Made by a program: the position numbers and the translations under genes
Assembly: GCA_013339765.2 (NCBI GenBank)
Contig: CM023456.1
Coordinates: forward strand, 87,804,797 to 87,868,796
Length of the DNA: 64,000 nt
Origin: Haemaphysalis longicornis
Taxonomy: Eukaryota > Arthropoda > Arachnida > Ixodida > Ixodidae
Reading direction: 5' to 3'
The notes under the pieces: model-generated
What the model saw: the letters and a program-made list of their open reading frames with translations, nothing else
What the model was told of the DNA's origin: nothing
Databases searched by the model: none
Shown here: positions 36,166 to 48,299 of the stretch, in pieces
Position numbering within the stretch: position 1 is the stretch's first letter
How the letters are laid out: the number at the start of each line of letters is the position of its first letter

Positions 36166-39100
36166 CTGAGGGGAACAAGAATTAGCCTGCTGCGAACCAC
36201 ATGATAGACGAACGCGACGGCGCGTGAGTAGAACCAGTGCAAGCAGCGGCACGCCCTGACTGTGGGGAAGATTCCGCGTTAATTGCGGCCAGTCAGACTG
36301 TCACGGCCATTCGCAACAGAAGACGAAGGAACGAAAAGGAGGAATGGGACGCAAACAGGATTTAGCAGCATATAAATCTTCGATACTCGAAGCCCTCCGC
36401 CTTCATCGCACGTTTCATTTTTCCTCGTGTTTCCATACGGGGTAGCTAGATATTACTGATAGTATCTGTTTTTGTTTCTGGGCTATATACGTAACTTTGT
36501 GCCCACTCCCCCTGCAGCCCTAACTTTGTTGCAGTACTTATAAATAAATAAATAAATAAACTCAATTTGCAGACTGCTACGCCTGAGGAATATGCTCGAA
36601 GTTTCGGTGAATATTCATTTTGTAGCGCGACGCTCTTAATCATCCATCAACCCTCCTAATTCTACGCTCAGTTCACGGTTGACATGTAACTTTTGTTTGT
36701 GTACGCGCAGGCCGTGCAGGTAACACATGCTAGTGATCTGTCGAATATAGCCCATTCGGGCATGCATGTGCGCCATGAAAGCTGCCGTCGGGAAAGGTAG
36801 GGAAGAGGGGAGGAACAGCACTTCCGATTTCTTTTTTAAACTGCTGCTTAAGGCATCCGGGGGAACCAATCTATTCAGTCATATATTTAATTGTGGGTAA
36901 AGTACCTACATAACAGAAACAGCGGAAGTCTTGCGTGCTTGTAACGAGTCAGTCAAATGGCAGGTGCTCCACCGTGCCAAGGGGTTGGTACCGTACTGCG
37001 CGGAGCGCAGCGCCTAGGACGAATGCGTGACAACTCGTGATAAGACGGGTACTGCAGCCACGGATTCAAAAAGGTTAAAAGCGCACGTTGATCAGAAAAA
37101 CCAAGAAAGTGAAAGGCAGGGACACCATGCAGTGGGTATTTTCATGTTGCAATTTTGAATGTACCCTGATTGTAAGACATTAAATTATTTGAATAATCAA
37201 CGCTCTCCATCCCGTCTTTCGCGCTCTTTGTTTTCCATTCACTCAAAGCATTGACAATTGGCCCACCAAGGCCTTTTTTTAGATCTGGGTAATTGAAAGT
37301 GCTAAGTAAATTAGAAAAAAATACAAATTTGGTCTGAAAACTTAAGTCCTGCTGAATAATCTGTGAAGGACGCCTGTAGTGTTGTCGCGTTTAAGGCCGG
37401 GAAAGCAGCATCAGCGATTCGATCGAAGTTCTTTACAAGTCACCCTAAGTGCCCTTTCAGGTCACGTAAAAAGAGAAGGCATGCAAATATATATACCATG
37501 CCTATACCGGAACTCTGTTCATTTCTATTCACATCCGGAAAAAAGTGTGAATATCACATCTTCGGAGCATTGACCCGCCCCCCCCATATTTGTAGCGGGT
37601 TTCGGAGATGGTTAGATCCAAATGAGTGCACTTGTGCCTGGCCTTAGAACGAAGCGCACGCATAGGCGCATACTACGGCACAGGGTAGCCAAGTTTAGCA
37701 ACAGCAAATGCATTTCCCGTTTATCGATATTTGTATGAGCACTGAGCTTAAACGCAGAGCCGGTGGCTGCATAAGCGAACGTGATGTTTTCCTTAAGCTT
37801 CTGTGCGAGCGGCACAGTTTACGCCGCTTTCGTTACGCGGGCAGAGTTCACAAAATGCTCGTCTGCTAAAAAAGAAGAGAAAAGGAAAAGAAGTGGCTAA
37901 ACGTAATTAGCACCTTCACGAGAAATTCGAACCAACGGCAATAAACTGGCCCGAAAGGGGAAAGTCGTACAGTTGCGGTGACAGCCGCCTCCGCTGCCGA
38001 CCCAACGAATAACATCCCATGAATAATGCGGACTTTCGTCAAGCGGACACGTTCGCCTTCGCTATGATACCCGAAAAACGACAATGCATACCTGATAAGG
38101 TCTTACGCCATATGTCTTCTCCGTAGTATCAGCGTTAGCAAGTGGCGCGGGATTGTTCCTTCCAAGCCCGCGTAAAGAACACACGGCACGTCTAAAAAGC
38201 AATCTCATTGGCTAAACAACCAAGGGGAGATGACCAGTGGTAAATGACGGTGCACAGGCCTTTATATCCCGAAGGTGTTGGCTTCTCTTGCCTGTTTCTG
38301 TTAATGCATTACCTTGCTTCGGAATCTACGCCGCGAGGCGCCGGCTGAACTCGAGCCGTATAGGACTGATGATGGACGAGAACGTTAACGTTCGCAATCA
38401 CACTGATTCATTCTCTTTTTCCGAGACGAAATTTATGCGGTTTCGAAGTCGGCTTTCTTCCTTCGCTTTCGCGCTCGGAAAGACATTCGGGTTTTCGTTT
38501 GCTTCTGTCCAGCTCCTTCGCGATTCGAGAATAAATTATGGAAAAAAACGTTTCGGGTATCCCAGAAAAGAGAAAGCGGAATGGTAAACCGCGTAATAAG
38601 TATTTTCCGATCACTGGCGAGCTCACTTTTTTTGTCGCAGATTTATTCGATTTACCAAGGCAGGTAGACGGAGCGGGTGGGTTCCAAATCGCTTCAAGCA
38701 AAGAAGGCCGGCTAGCCCAAGCCGTCTTTTTATAATGATGCCTTGGGGGACGTAATCATAACATATGCGCGATGATCTCCCTTTTAGGACCCCTCCCATT
38801 CCTGTTTGTTGTCAAGCGTTCATCTCCAGAGCGACTGAATGCCTAACCAACTTATAAAGATATTTCCGCACAATCGATCTCTCCTGCGGGTTGCCGCGAT
38901 TATTGTGGCAGCCAAAAGAAAAATGCGTTAGTGGTAGGGCACTTTCGTTTGGTCGAGGACCAGTGCATTCTGCTTTTGTTCGGCTGTCTTTAGACAGACA
39001 TTGAATTAAAGGGGTCATGACCACAAAATGCAGCATGGTCTGATTTGACATAAGTAGCCTGGCGAATTACGTTTTAGTCGAAACAACATAGAAAATATTA

Positions 39101-42100
39101 GAAAAGTTTTATAGTTGACGCTACAGTGACGTAATATGGGCAAGAGGTACCACTAAAAGCACAGTTATTGTGTGTTAACTGTACGTTAGCATTCAGGTTA
39201 TACGACCAAACGGAAACAGAGGCCCAATAAATCGCCCAGTCATGTTCCTTCGGTGTCTTAGGTGGAATGCCACCAGTCGCACAAACAAGGTTTTGTGACG
39301 TCATAAGGGAATTGCAAGGAAGTGGCTGGGGAGTCGCCACTCCTTCACCTGTTTTCATTATTGTCCCCATTGCTTGTTTGAAGTTTGCGATAAAATTGGA
39401 GTGATGTTATCAAGACAATGTAGTGTTTCTAATAAACTCAACCTAAATTTTGTCCTCATGGCCACGTATTCTGTAAGCGTAGCAGGAAGAACTTCAAAGA
39501 GAGAAGGAATAAACATTGTGGTAGCACATCCCACAGTGCTTGTTGCGTTGAATAAAGCATAAAAAATCCAGCTCGAGTAAATGAGCCCGGATACCGTTGT
39601 GTAGTCGCTGTTTGCAAACAGTATATGGCAGCGCACGCATTTCACTAGAACACGCGAACACGAAATGTGTGTAACCTGATACGCAGCGTTGTCAACTGCA
39701 ACAATGGAGACCCGGTTTTTAATCCTCTGGCGCTTCAGCACGTCCGTCACTCCTCCTCTCCTCGCCAACCTCCCACAATTCTCCGTGGGAAGGCAGCAGC
39801 GTAACTAACGGTTTATGTTTTGCAAAATTTACTGCAGAAATACCTCCGCACGCAGTGTTAGAACTAAGGGCATTTTTATCCCGACTTGAATTCTTAGCAG
39901 CACGCAGAGTATCACGGTTTAGAGTATGGGGCAGGTACACAGATAATGTTGCTTAAAAACATCCCAGGGACGCAATGCGGCCAGTGCCTGTCACGTGTGC
40001 GTTGTTTGCTCGGTCCTTTTGTCCTTGATCCCAACGCTCGCACGGAAACCGTAAGTCTGTGACAGTCTGTCGAGCGTCATATTGTTCCGAATACTCTGGT
40101 TACCGACGCGGTTTTTATTGTCTGTGCTTGTCGACATCTAGACGACTTCTTTTTTCTTTGGAGTACAGGGCAGCACCTGGCTGGAAAGAAGGAAGAGGTG
40201 CTGCCTCTTTCCCTCCCCTGGAAGGCGGCAGGCAGGCAGGGCGACAAAATCGATCAGGCTGTAACAGTGCTCAACTGCGAGCGGCGCCCACGGGCCCTTC
40301 GATTGGAAACCAGCCAACGACTACTTTTGGCGTCAGCAGGCTCTTTCCCACCACACTCGCGACGTCGCGAACCGCGAGCACAAAGCTATACAGACCTAGT
40401 GTGTGTTTCTTATCCCCTTTCCGTAATTGTTTGCTACTCAATTGAATCGTTTGACTACCTATAAAGACAGAAACCAAAATTTGAAGTGAATATAGTCTCT
40501 TACTGGAGATAGGCGAGGGGTGGGCGGGAGTAGCGAGACCTTCTCAACAAGCGGGTGTTTACCGCCCCAGCTTCTTGGCCGAAACTGCAAGAGCGGCGAC
40601 ACCGAATGAAAAAGGCGCAGTCACCACTTCACAGGGAACAAGAACCGGTCGCTGCTGGAAGTTCTTGCTTCTGTGTTCTTTCACTTTATACGCCAAATGC
40701 ACCAAGCGTTTATCGCCTGTTGACTCTTCCTTGCTCTCGCTGATTGGATCCGGAGTCTTTAGATCCTTTGTTGCCTTCTAAGGATGCACCTGACCTGAGT
40801 CCGTCGCTAAGACGAAAATCGAGCTGAGTATGCGTTTATGGTTAAAGCAACACGGCCTTAGTCTTTACCGGTAGATTCACTGGAGAATATTATGGCTTCC
40901 GCGCAGAAAATTCCACATATTTACGGCTTTCTAGTAGTTGTCGAGTGGCCGTCAGCAGCGAAATCTTAGCGCATTATTTGCACGCGTGAGCAATATATTC
41001 GGGATAACAGTGGTAATTCCAATGAGATATTTTTGTGCCAGCATGTGTGCTGTTTACCCTGTTTGCAATTGCCGACCTGCATTGCTTGCGTACAAATGAA
41101 GACCACTAAAACAATACTGGAATGAGAGATAAAAACATTTAGTTCAATTGCGTAAGGAGCCAAGGCACAGGAAGCGCTTTATTGTAGCAACACATGGTTT
41201 TTAAGAACTGTGGTTCTGGCACGCCTAATTTTCCCATCCGCATATGTGGCGTGGCGTCCGCTAGGAACGCAGTAACTTTACCAATTACGCGGACGATGTT
41301 TAATAATATTTACGTGCCTTTTTGGTATGTTGTCGTTTGACTCAACGTTACCGATGAAAAAATGGAGGAACCTCGCACTAACGCGTATGACTTGAAGGTA
41401 GCCAAGCTGTACGCAACCTTCACGACCATCACGAAAGTTGAATTCCACTATTGCAGCCGATTTAATAACGAAAGGCTGGCTTCAGCGAAAATCATTCCTT
41501 ACCTCTTTACGTAAGTCACTGAGTGTTTCCATCCTACTTTATCCAATTCGTGAAACCTCCGTCCGAGGCATAGAGGGTAATGCCAACAAAGCATTAAAGA
41601 ATTATCTAAGGATATATTGTTGCTTTAGTTTTTTTTGTGAATCTCTTATGCCATGAGTATTGTGTCCCTCGGCTGGAGTGTTTACCTTTGGGCTTGACGT
41701 AGTCCCTGTTTTGTTGTTTTTGTTCATTCACGCACACAATAAAGCTGAACGGACCGGCTCCAAATTAATGCGCTTTTGCATGAGGAGTTAAAAAACAGAG
41801 TGACCTTCGTAATGACCAGACAATAGCCACAGTGTCCAGTCAGCGTGAGGAGACAATAGCGGGAGCCCAGTTACACACATTAAAACACCTTACAAAGAAC
41901 ACTGTAAAGAACGAGCTACTACAGTAGAGAACAATTGACTATTTAGAAAGCGTCAAAGTTTCTGGCAAAATATTCCAAAGTCCAGAACAACCAAAGTCTA
42001 GACCACTCTGGTACGAATATTGATGAACTGTCGCAAGCGCCGCTTCGCTTCTCCGTCGTTTCTTTTCGTGCTTGTACGATTTCACTTTACTAAGATGCAC

Positions 42101-42150
42101 GTAGCTCTTCAACACAAAATAGTACACGATGCATGAACAAATACATAATA
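36166..42150. other. Long non-coding stretch
   Basis: Holds a (TAAA)n run of about five units near 36540-36560 and a TTAAAGGGG start at 39006. A 136-codon minus frame (39358-39768) with hydrophobic segments and an AGGCAGGCAGG patch near 40228 are also present. None of the frames is a recognised protein. The 39006 sequence resembles the start of the TTAAAGGG repeats, but its length cannot be fixed. Confidence 0.5.
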
Positions 42151-42784
42151 CCTCGTTAACTGGAACTCGCATATCTCGAAAAATCGGCTAAATCGAAATT
42201 TTCCGCGGCACCGAACCATTTCCTATACGTCCCATGTATTTGTTGCCCTTTATTTCGAAGTAGTTTCGGGCCAAACTGCGGATATCTCGAAATCTTGACT
42301 GAGAGTGGAACGAAAATTTCACGCCGAGGACCGTTTCACAAGATTCGCGCGATGCTGCCGCGCCTATGTCCCTCGATTTTTTTCTCGTTTAGCCGCGCCT
42401 ACCAGAAAGGCGATCTTTTCCCCGAAAGGGAAGTCTAAGCCTAGAGGCATATCAACTTCGTCAAGCAACCCTGTGGCACGTCATGTGACGGTAGAGACAT
42501 GCGCAGAGCGGCAGAGGCACAGTGTACTAGAAGATAGAGGTGTGTCGTGCGGGAAAAAAAACCCAGTGGAGAGCGCGGGTTCCTTTGCGATAAAAAAAAA
42601 ATTAAATGGAGCGCAAGCTTTCCCCGGAGAACTCCTGTTGCAGCCAGCGCGACAGGTAAGTAAATAGTAGCGCATTTTTTGCAAAGAACTCGATATTTTA
42701 TGGCAATTCGCGCAAATTTGCTTATCTCGAAAATCTGGTTATCTCGAAATATTCCCCTGTTTTTACTACTTCGAGTTAACGAGG
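42151..42784. mobile_element. pogo/Tigger-type DNA element, 634 bp, TA target duplication
   Basis: Left end CCTCGTTAACTGGAACT and the reverse complement of the right end, CCTCGTTAACTCGAAGT, match for 16 of 17 bases apart from an adjacent shift. Inner parts are also related through repeated ATCTCGAAA motifs. TA flanks both ends (42149-42150 and 42785-42786), the signature of Tc1/mariner insertion; the CCTCGTTAA end is typical of pogo/Tigger and shared with the 18505-18680 MITE. The interior has a 120-codon frame (42305-42667) that does not resemble a transposase, so the copy is non-autonomous. Confidence 0.8.
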
Positions 42785-42786
42785 TA

Positions 42787-44538
42787 TTAGTGTAAATCAA
42801 GTCCAGGAGCCCGTGAGGGCTCTAAGGCGCGCTTTTTTTAACGGACTTGTTCAAGAAAGAGGTAATATTTTCAGCCGTGAATGGGCGTCTGCCCATAACG
42901 TCTTAACCATGGCGAAGGCATTTGTGAAGGAGACTATTATCATGCCTGTAATTGGGTAAGTAGGTAAAGGCGGCATGTAGTAATCTACACTAACTGCCGT
43001 TAGGAGTAGCGCGGTGGCCTATGCGGTGCAGAGAACGGGAACATATGCCACATCGAGGCGATGATAGCGATAAGGAGTATTCAGCTGGGCCGGCCTATAG
43101 TCATATTTATGGGAGGGCTGCCCTTGTATTGCAATGACACTGTATGCAAAAGTACTGCTGTATGTTTCCAAAGTTGCTGTGTGTGTGAGGCAGTGGTTTT
43201 ATATCTCAAGGTGAATGGGAAACTTCGGCCACCGCTGCCTATAGTGTACAAAGCATGTGCGCTTTGTCGGCAAACTAGTTTTCTGGATGTGCCTCTAGAA
43301 CTAGTAGCTAGCTGAAAGCTAACCAGGGCTACTTTCATAAACGGAGTTGTCAGGATTTGCCCGATTTATACACCTGTAGTCTAAATGGCGCGTAAAGTGC
43401 AACCACGGTAATTTTCCCGCAACTGCCTGTGAGAGTCTGAGTATAACCCTCAACTACTTCTGCATTATACTTACCGAATTATATGACTGCTTCTGTAATA
43501 GGAAGCAGCTCGGCCGATTGCGGTGATTTAAAGTTAAGCAAGCAAGTGAGATTATTGCAACAAGTTTGAAAAAAAAAAGCTGTCCATTACCAAACCACTT
43601 CTGCTTATTAGTCACAAAAATATCTTACTCTTTCAACAATTTTAAATAACAAGCTGCTCGACCGTTTTTAGTGATGTGAAGGAGGCAAACGAAACAAGTG
43701 AAGTAAAGCAATACATTTGAAAACAAAACAGCGGCTGCCCAAGATAACTCAGATGAAAAAGGGCATTATTGTAAATTAGCGGGAAATACCTGTGCAGTTG
43801 ATGCGTAGAAATTAAGAATAAGTATCTAGCTGTTATTCATTGTACATGTGATTCCCGTAATAACAGGTATTGGAAGCCAACATTAGGAAGCCGCAATAAG
43901 AGTGAAACCATCCATTTTTGGTAACAGCCCGATTGCCTTAAAGCGACCCTAAACAGGCTTCCGAAGGTCTTGATTTCAACTGCGCCATCGCTAGATTACT
44001 TGTTCATGACACCATATACAAAATAGTACACGTCTGCCCAAAGCCGGGCCCGCACAAACATGCAAACATCTTTTTTTTGTTTTCTTGATTACCTGTCAAT
44101 CCTCACCGCCATTCTGACCCACGCTGACGTAAATATGGGGCTCTGGCGCAGCCTTTATGACGCAACTGGCGCTGAAGACTGCGGCGCCAGTATTGGCGGG
44201 TTTCCTTAAATGCTGCAGCCAATCGGCGTGTTTCGGCTGTTCCGGCGAGCAGCACTCCGGTAAGGCGTATCTTACATAGTAGGGACGAATGACGATCGTC
44301 GCCATTCGTCACACAAGCTTAGCCGAGTTTGTTGATAAAGCGCGTCGTTAACCAGATATGAATATCGCTGAAAAACACAGAGCGTCCCTGCAGGCGGAAG
44401 CACCGCTACACGCGCGACTGCGGAAACCATCTACCTGCACTGTGGACAAGGAGGCACTGTGCGGTGTATGCACGCCTCGGCATACACCGTAGAAGCTAAA
44501 ACTTGAGCAGGACTATTGCTGAAAGTGTGCACAAATGC
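42787..44538. other. Non-coding stretch with a TTAAAGCGACCC repeat start
   Basis: At 43938 a block begins TTAAAGCGACCCTAAAC, a variant of the TTAAAGGGACC family start. It may extend to about 44340 through a GC-rich segment. The internal sequence does not match the 19.3-kb copy, so only the start is shared. Confidence 0.35.
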
Positions 44539-44581
44539 AAAGGGGAGGATAGTGCGGTGAAAGGGGAGGATAGTGCGGTGA
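44539..44581. repeat. Two perfect 21-bp tandem units
   Basis: AAAGGGGAGGATAGTGCGGTG occurs twice in a row. The third would-be unit stops after AAA. Confidence 0.9.
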
Positions 44582-45234
44582 AAATTGCTGGGGATCGTCG
44601 TCGGAGAGGCTTCGTAAAGGTGACCGAATAACTGCGGCGATGGTAAGCCTTTTCTGCGCGACCCGGCCTCGAGGGGAAACGGTTCGCCGCGATAGCGCCG
44701 CATGCAGAAACGCTAGCGGACCGTTAGTGGTCGGTAGAAATCTTCGCGTGAGCGTGCATTGTGTGCGAGTTATTGCTGCGGCCGGCCTGTTGTGACATAT
44801 ATCCCGAAATCCGACTGCAGGGCTGTACCATTTATTTAGGAACGTTACATTGTTTTGGCCCTCATTGCGAAATTACCTACCTTAAATACCTACAAAACTG
44901 CAAGCGTATTTACTGATCAATGTTTAATGGTTGCCTGGGTTTCAAAAACCTTTTCTTTCGAATTGCTGCCGTCAAGAAGCTAAAGCCACGATTTCTTCAT
45001 TCTTCTTTACGATTCTATGTGCACTGCCAGTTTTCTGATAGATTCGACGATGAATTGTCTCCATCACTGCAAAATGAATAGCACGGACACCGCCAATGAA
45101 TGGGCGTGGTGTACCCATGGAAAAACAATCCTTGCGTGTTGAGGGCCTCGTAGGGATTGGTAAAGGTTGGCTCCAAAATATTTCCTGCCGCGTTACGCTA
45201 ATAACGTTGAATAACTGCAGTTTGCTTCCGTGCG

Positions 45235-45320
45235 AGATTTACCCCCACCCCACCAGCGGATATCGAACCCGAATCCTCGTCTTCTCTCCGACGTCACGTT
45301 ATGCTACTACCAAAGCAAAA
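45235..45320 (-). repeat. Possible tRNA-like SINE fragment
   Basis: On the minus strand GGGTTCGATATCC (about 45261-45273) is a near-consensus B-box. A tRNA-like upstream stretch contains TAGCATAACG at suitable distance (45298-45307), but the A-box is poor. No clear 3' tail is seen. This is weaker than the two other tRNA-like loci. Confidence 0.25.
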
Positions 45321-45464
45321 GTTAAGGATGGTGTCTTTCGTAGAGTAGAGAACCCTTAACCGCGTTGGAAAGAAGTACAGTGACAGTCAAGGGAGCTACA
45401 AGATTCGGAATTTTGCACCGCCGTCCTGAAGGCCTCACCTCGACAGCGCTTTTCTTACACTGCA

Positions 45465-45627
45465 GGGTCTTCTGCCTCTCCAAGGTCATCTTCAACAGCA
45501 GCTCCGTGCTGTTCACTTCAACAAGGCTAAATTTGTCGGAATTCTCGTAGCTCGGAAGACAGCCAAGAAGATGGTGGAGATCTCTCTTGAGAATGCAGCA
45601 GCCGTAGAGGATGAAGAATGTCCGTAA
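45465..45627 (+). CDS. Possible 3'-terminal exon of an unidentified gene
   Basis: CTTTTCTTACACTGCAG|G at 45448-45465 is a good 3' splice site: pyrimidine tract, then CAG. The following frame is open for about 53 codons to TAA 45625-45627: it contains LRAVHFNKAKFVGILVARKT and AKKMVEISLENAAAVEDEE and ends in an acidic tail. AATAAA lies within six bases of the stop (45629-45634), suitable as a polyadenylation signal but unusually close. I do not recognise the peptide. A processed pseudogene or a chance frame are alternatives; no upstream exon was found. Confidence 0.25.
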
Positions 45628-45635
45628 AATAAATT

Positions 45636-48029
45636 ATCCTCTGCCCTCTCATTCTCACGAATCAGTGATAATGCAATGTACGCCTTCAAAATAAAGACAA
45701 AAATAGGGCGAAAGTGCCACCACCTACACTATTGGAAAATTAGGATAAATGCAATTAGTGCAGCAAATTTTGCTTCCTTGCATGCAGCTTTTAGGCCTTT
45801 AATATTGCCGCCACTGAATATCTGATCGCTGCGATATCATGACCATTTCTTAGCAGTACTGACGACTCAACAGAGATAATTCATTAGCGCGACTCGGAAC
45901 GATGTTGCTTCCCCATGTGGTTTAGCAGCGAAGAATGATGATTGATTGTAGGTTTAAGCCAAGAATAATGTATGGTTCACTTTGTCCTCTTTTCGCTTCC
46001 ACCATAAAAAGCGGCCGCCGCGGCGGGATTTTTTGTCGCCGCACTTGTCGCCGCACTTGCAGCTGGTCAGAATGTATATTCCATATCCCTCGCATATCCT
46101 CTTCCCTGTAACTGCGTCATTTCACGCATTTCACCGGGTTTTTCAAATACGAAAATAAATCGGGGAAACCATGCCGACTATTACATTTCATAGCGTCTGA
46201 ATGCCCGAGATTGAAGTTAACCTTGTCACCAGACTCGTATGCACTTCGTTCGCCCATCGGTATATCCTGAAAAGACACAACACCGAAATGGTGGTTGAGC
46301 AGAGAAAGAAATGAACGAAGGCTTGGAAACATGGTCGAAATAAATACATAGAAGTGTTACTGTTGCGGGATTTTTCTGCGGTCTTAAAATTTCAATCATT
46401 CACACGATTTCACACACGATTTCTTGGAAAGTTCAAATTGGAGTCAGATTTACAAAGAAACAGAGAGAAACAAAAAATGGAAGAAGTGCGGATAACCTGA
46501 AAACAACCAGAATTTGGCTAGTATGCACGGATCGCGAAAGACAGATAGGGAGCCCGTTGTGCTGGCTTTCTTGCATCGAAATTTAGTTGTACCGCTCAGT
46601 GCACTTTAGATGCATAAGAATCGCCGTGACTGCCATTAGCTACAATGGAGGGCAAGACATACTCCGCTTATTCCATCGAATTGGTTTCTGTAATTCGTAA
46701 GTAACTAACGGGTGGTGACAGAATAATTTCTCTGTTGTCTTTTCATCATTCGAGGTATCTAGAAGGGCGGTACTCGTCGTTCCGGTGAGACATGAGTCCC
46801 AGTTTGCAAATGTGCTTTCTGACGAAAGGAGATCTAGAGTTTCTGCATTTCACACCAGCCCAAATAAAAAATCGCGTTGAAAAAAAAAATGACGTACTCA
46901 ATGTGAAACACACAGAAGAGAGTTTTGGTACTCGCCTGGCTTGGTGCCAGAATCGACAGGAATTATTTCTTATGTAACCACTATGATTTCTAAAACAGGT
47001 CGCTGAAAACGAATGGCTGTGTCAAGAGCACTGTGTAGTTGCCCGATGTGCGATATAATTCCATGAATATTATTTATGCATATGTACTTCTCCTGCCACA
47101 TAGCACATATACCTATAGGACAACTTTCATCCATTCGCTTAATAATATTCATTGGAACCGTAAAAACCAAGATCCAAAAGTTGTTTAGATGGTAGCATTA
47201 AAAAAACATATGAGACTTATCCTGTTGTGCAGTAGAAGGTTTTACCGCGAGACTTGCTTCAAGCAGTAAAAGTCCCTTTAAGCGTTTGCCTCACGTGATT
47301 CGCACGTTAAACGGGAAGTTCTAAAGTACTGCAGATGACCACTCCGTACACATTCCTATGCCCCTAAGCTAGAGGCTTTCAGTGAAGCAAGATTTCACTA
47401 TGCCGCAGCGTCAACAGGAAGCGTGCATTTCGCCGAAAATAAACGCGTGTTTGTAAGCCCCAGACGCTATTCTGGACCTCGACAGGGTTTATAGATAGCG
47501 ACCTGCGTATATCAGCTGGCGACAATGGGAGTCAGCGTAGCCTAAAATTGATGTTTAGTTGCGGCGCGCTCCGGAAAATGGTGCTAAATTTAATCCCCAA
47601 CCTTGCCAACTTCGCTTCGCTCGCAGTGGGGCCTGCGACTGCTCGATTAAACTGTAGCAGTCGTACCAATAATCCCGACTGTACCGATGAGTACCTATAA
47701 TAGCGGCCAACACCGAGCATTTGCGGTTCAGTCTAGACCCGTTTCTTACGTTTTCAGACGTCAACACACACAAGTAAACAACACTGCTAACATATCTTCC
47801 TGCTCGACTATATCATTTTTTTATATTCTCGATTATTTCCGTTATTTACACATTCAGAAACTCCATACACGTTCGCCTTACGTCAAGAAACGTTCTTTTG
47901 ATGTGAGGCTCGTCTATGCACTGGCAAAAGAGAAGCCTCTAAAAGTCATAAAGAATATCGAAAAGGACCTTTCAGTGCTCCGAAACGCCGTCAATCTTGT
48001 GGCAAAAATAATGTTCTAACGAAGGTGCA
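45636..48029. other. Non-coding stretch
   Basis: Contains a 12-bp duplication (GTCGCCGCACTT twice at 46034-46057) and chance frames up to 110 codons (47687-48019). Nothing else is recognised. Confidence 0.45.
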
Positions 48030-48299
48030 CTAATAAAAGGCACCCCTGCAACGGCTTCGGCATTTTCTCCTCAACTGCAGCCAAGCTTCTAGGAGGTCCT
48101 GGGGGTGGCTCACGAGCCCAAGAAATGTGACAGTTGGGTAGGACAACCATCCCCGGTCAATGCCTGCGGTGAGTACCCAGTTGTCTTCGACATATATTTT
48201 TGATCCAATGCCCCGTACCGACGTGATCGAAACCTGGTGAAACAAGTTGCCTGTGTGGTGCGGCTGCTTGTCTTCCTCAGCTGCTCTCACCAAATACAA
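48030..48299 (-). pseudogene. Unassigned frame, faintly transposase-like
   Basis: An 89-codon minus-strand frame contains IDRGWLSYPTVTFLGLVS. I have a weak impression of the [D/N]RGGL-x-YPS stretch found near the C-terminus of some P-element/THAP-type transposase relatives. No zinc finger, catalytic residue or terminal repeat supports it. Treat as unassigned. Confidence 0.15.

Noticed and set aside
43005..43060. A-box-like TAGCGCGGTGG
   Set aside because: No B-box at tRNA spacing and no tail; probably chance.
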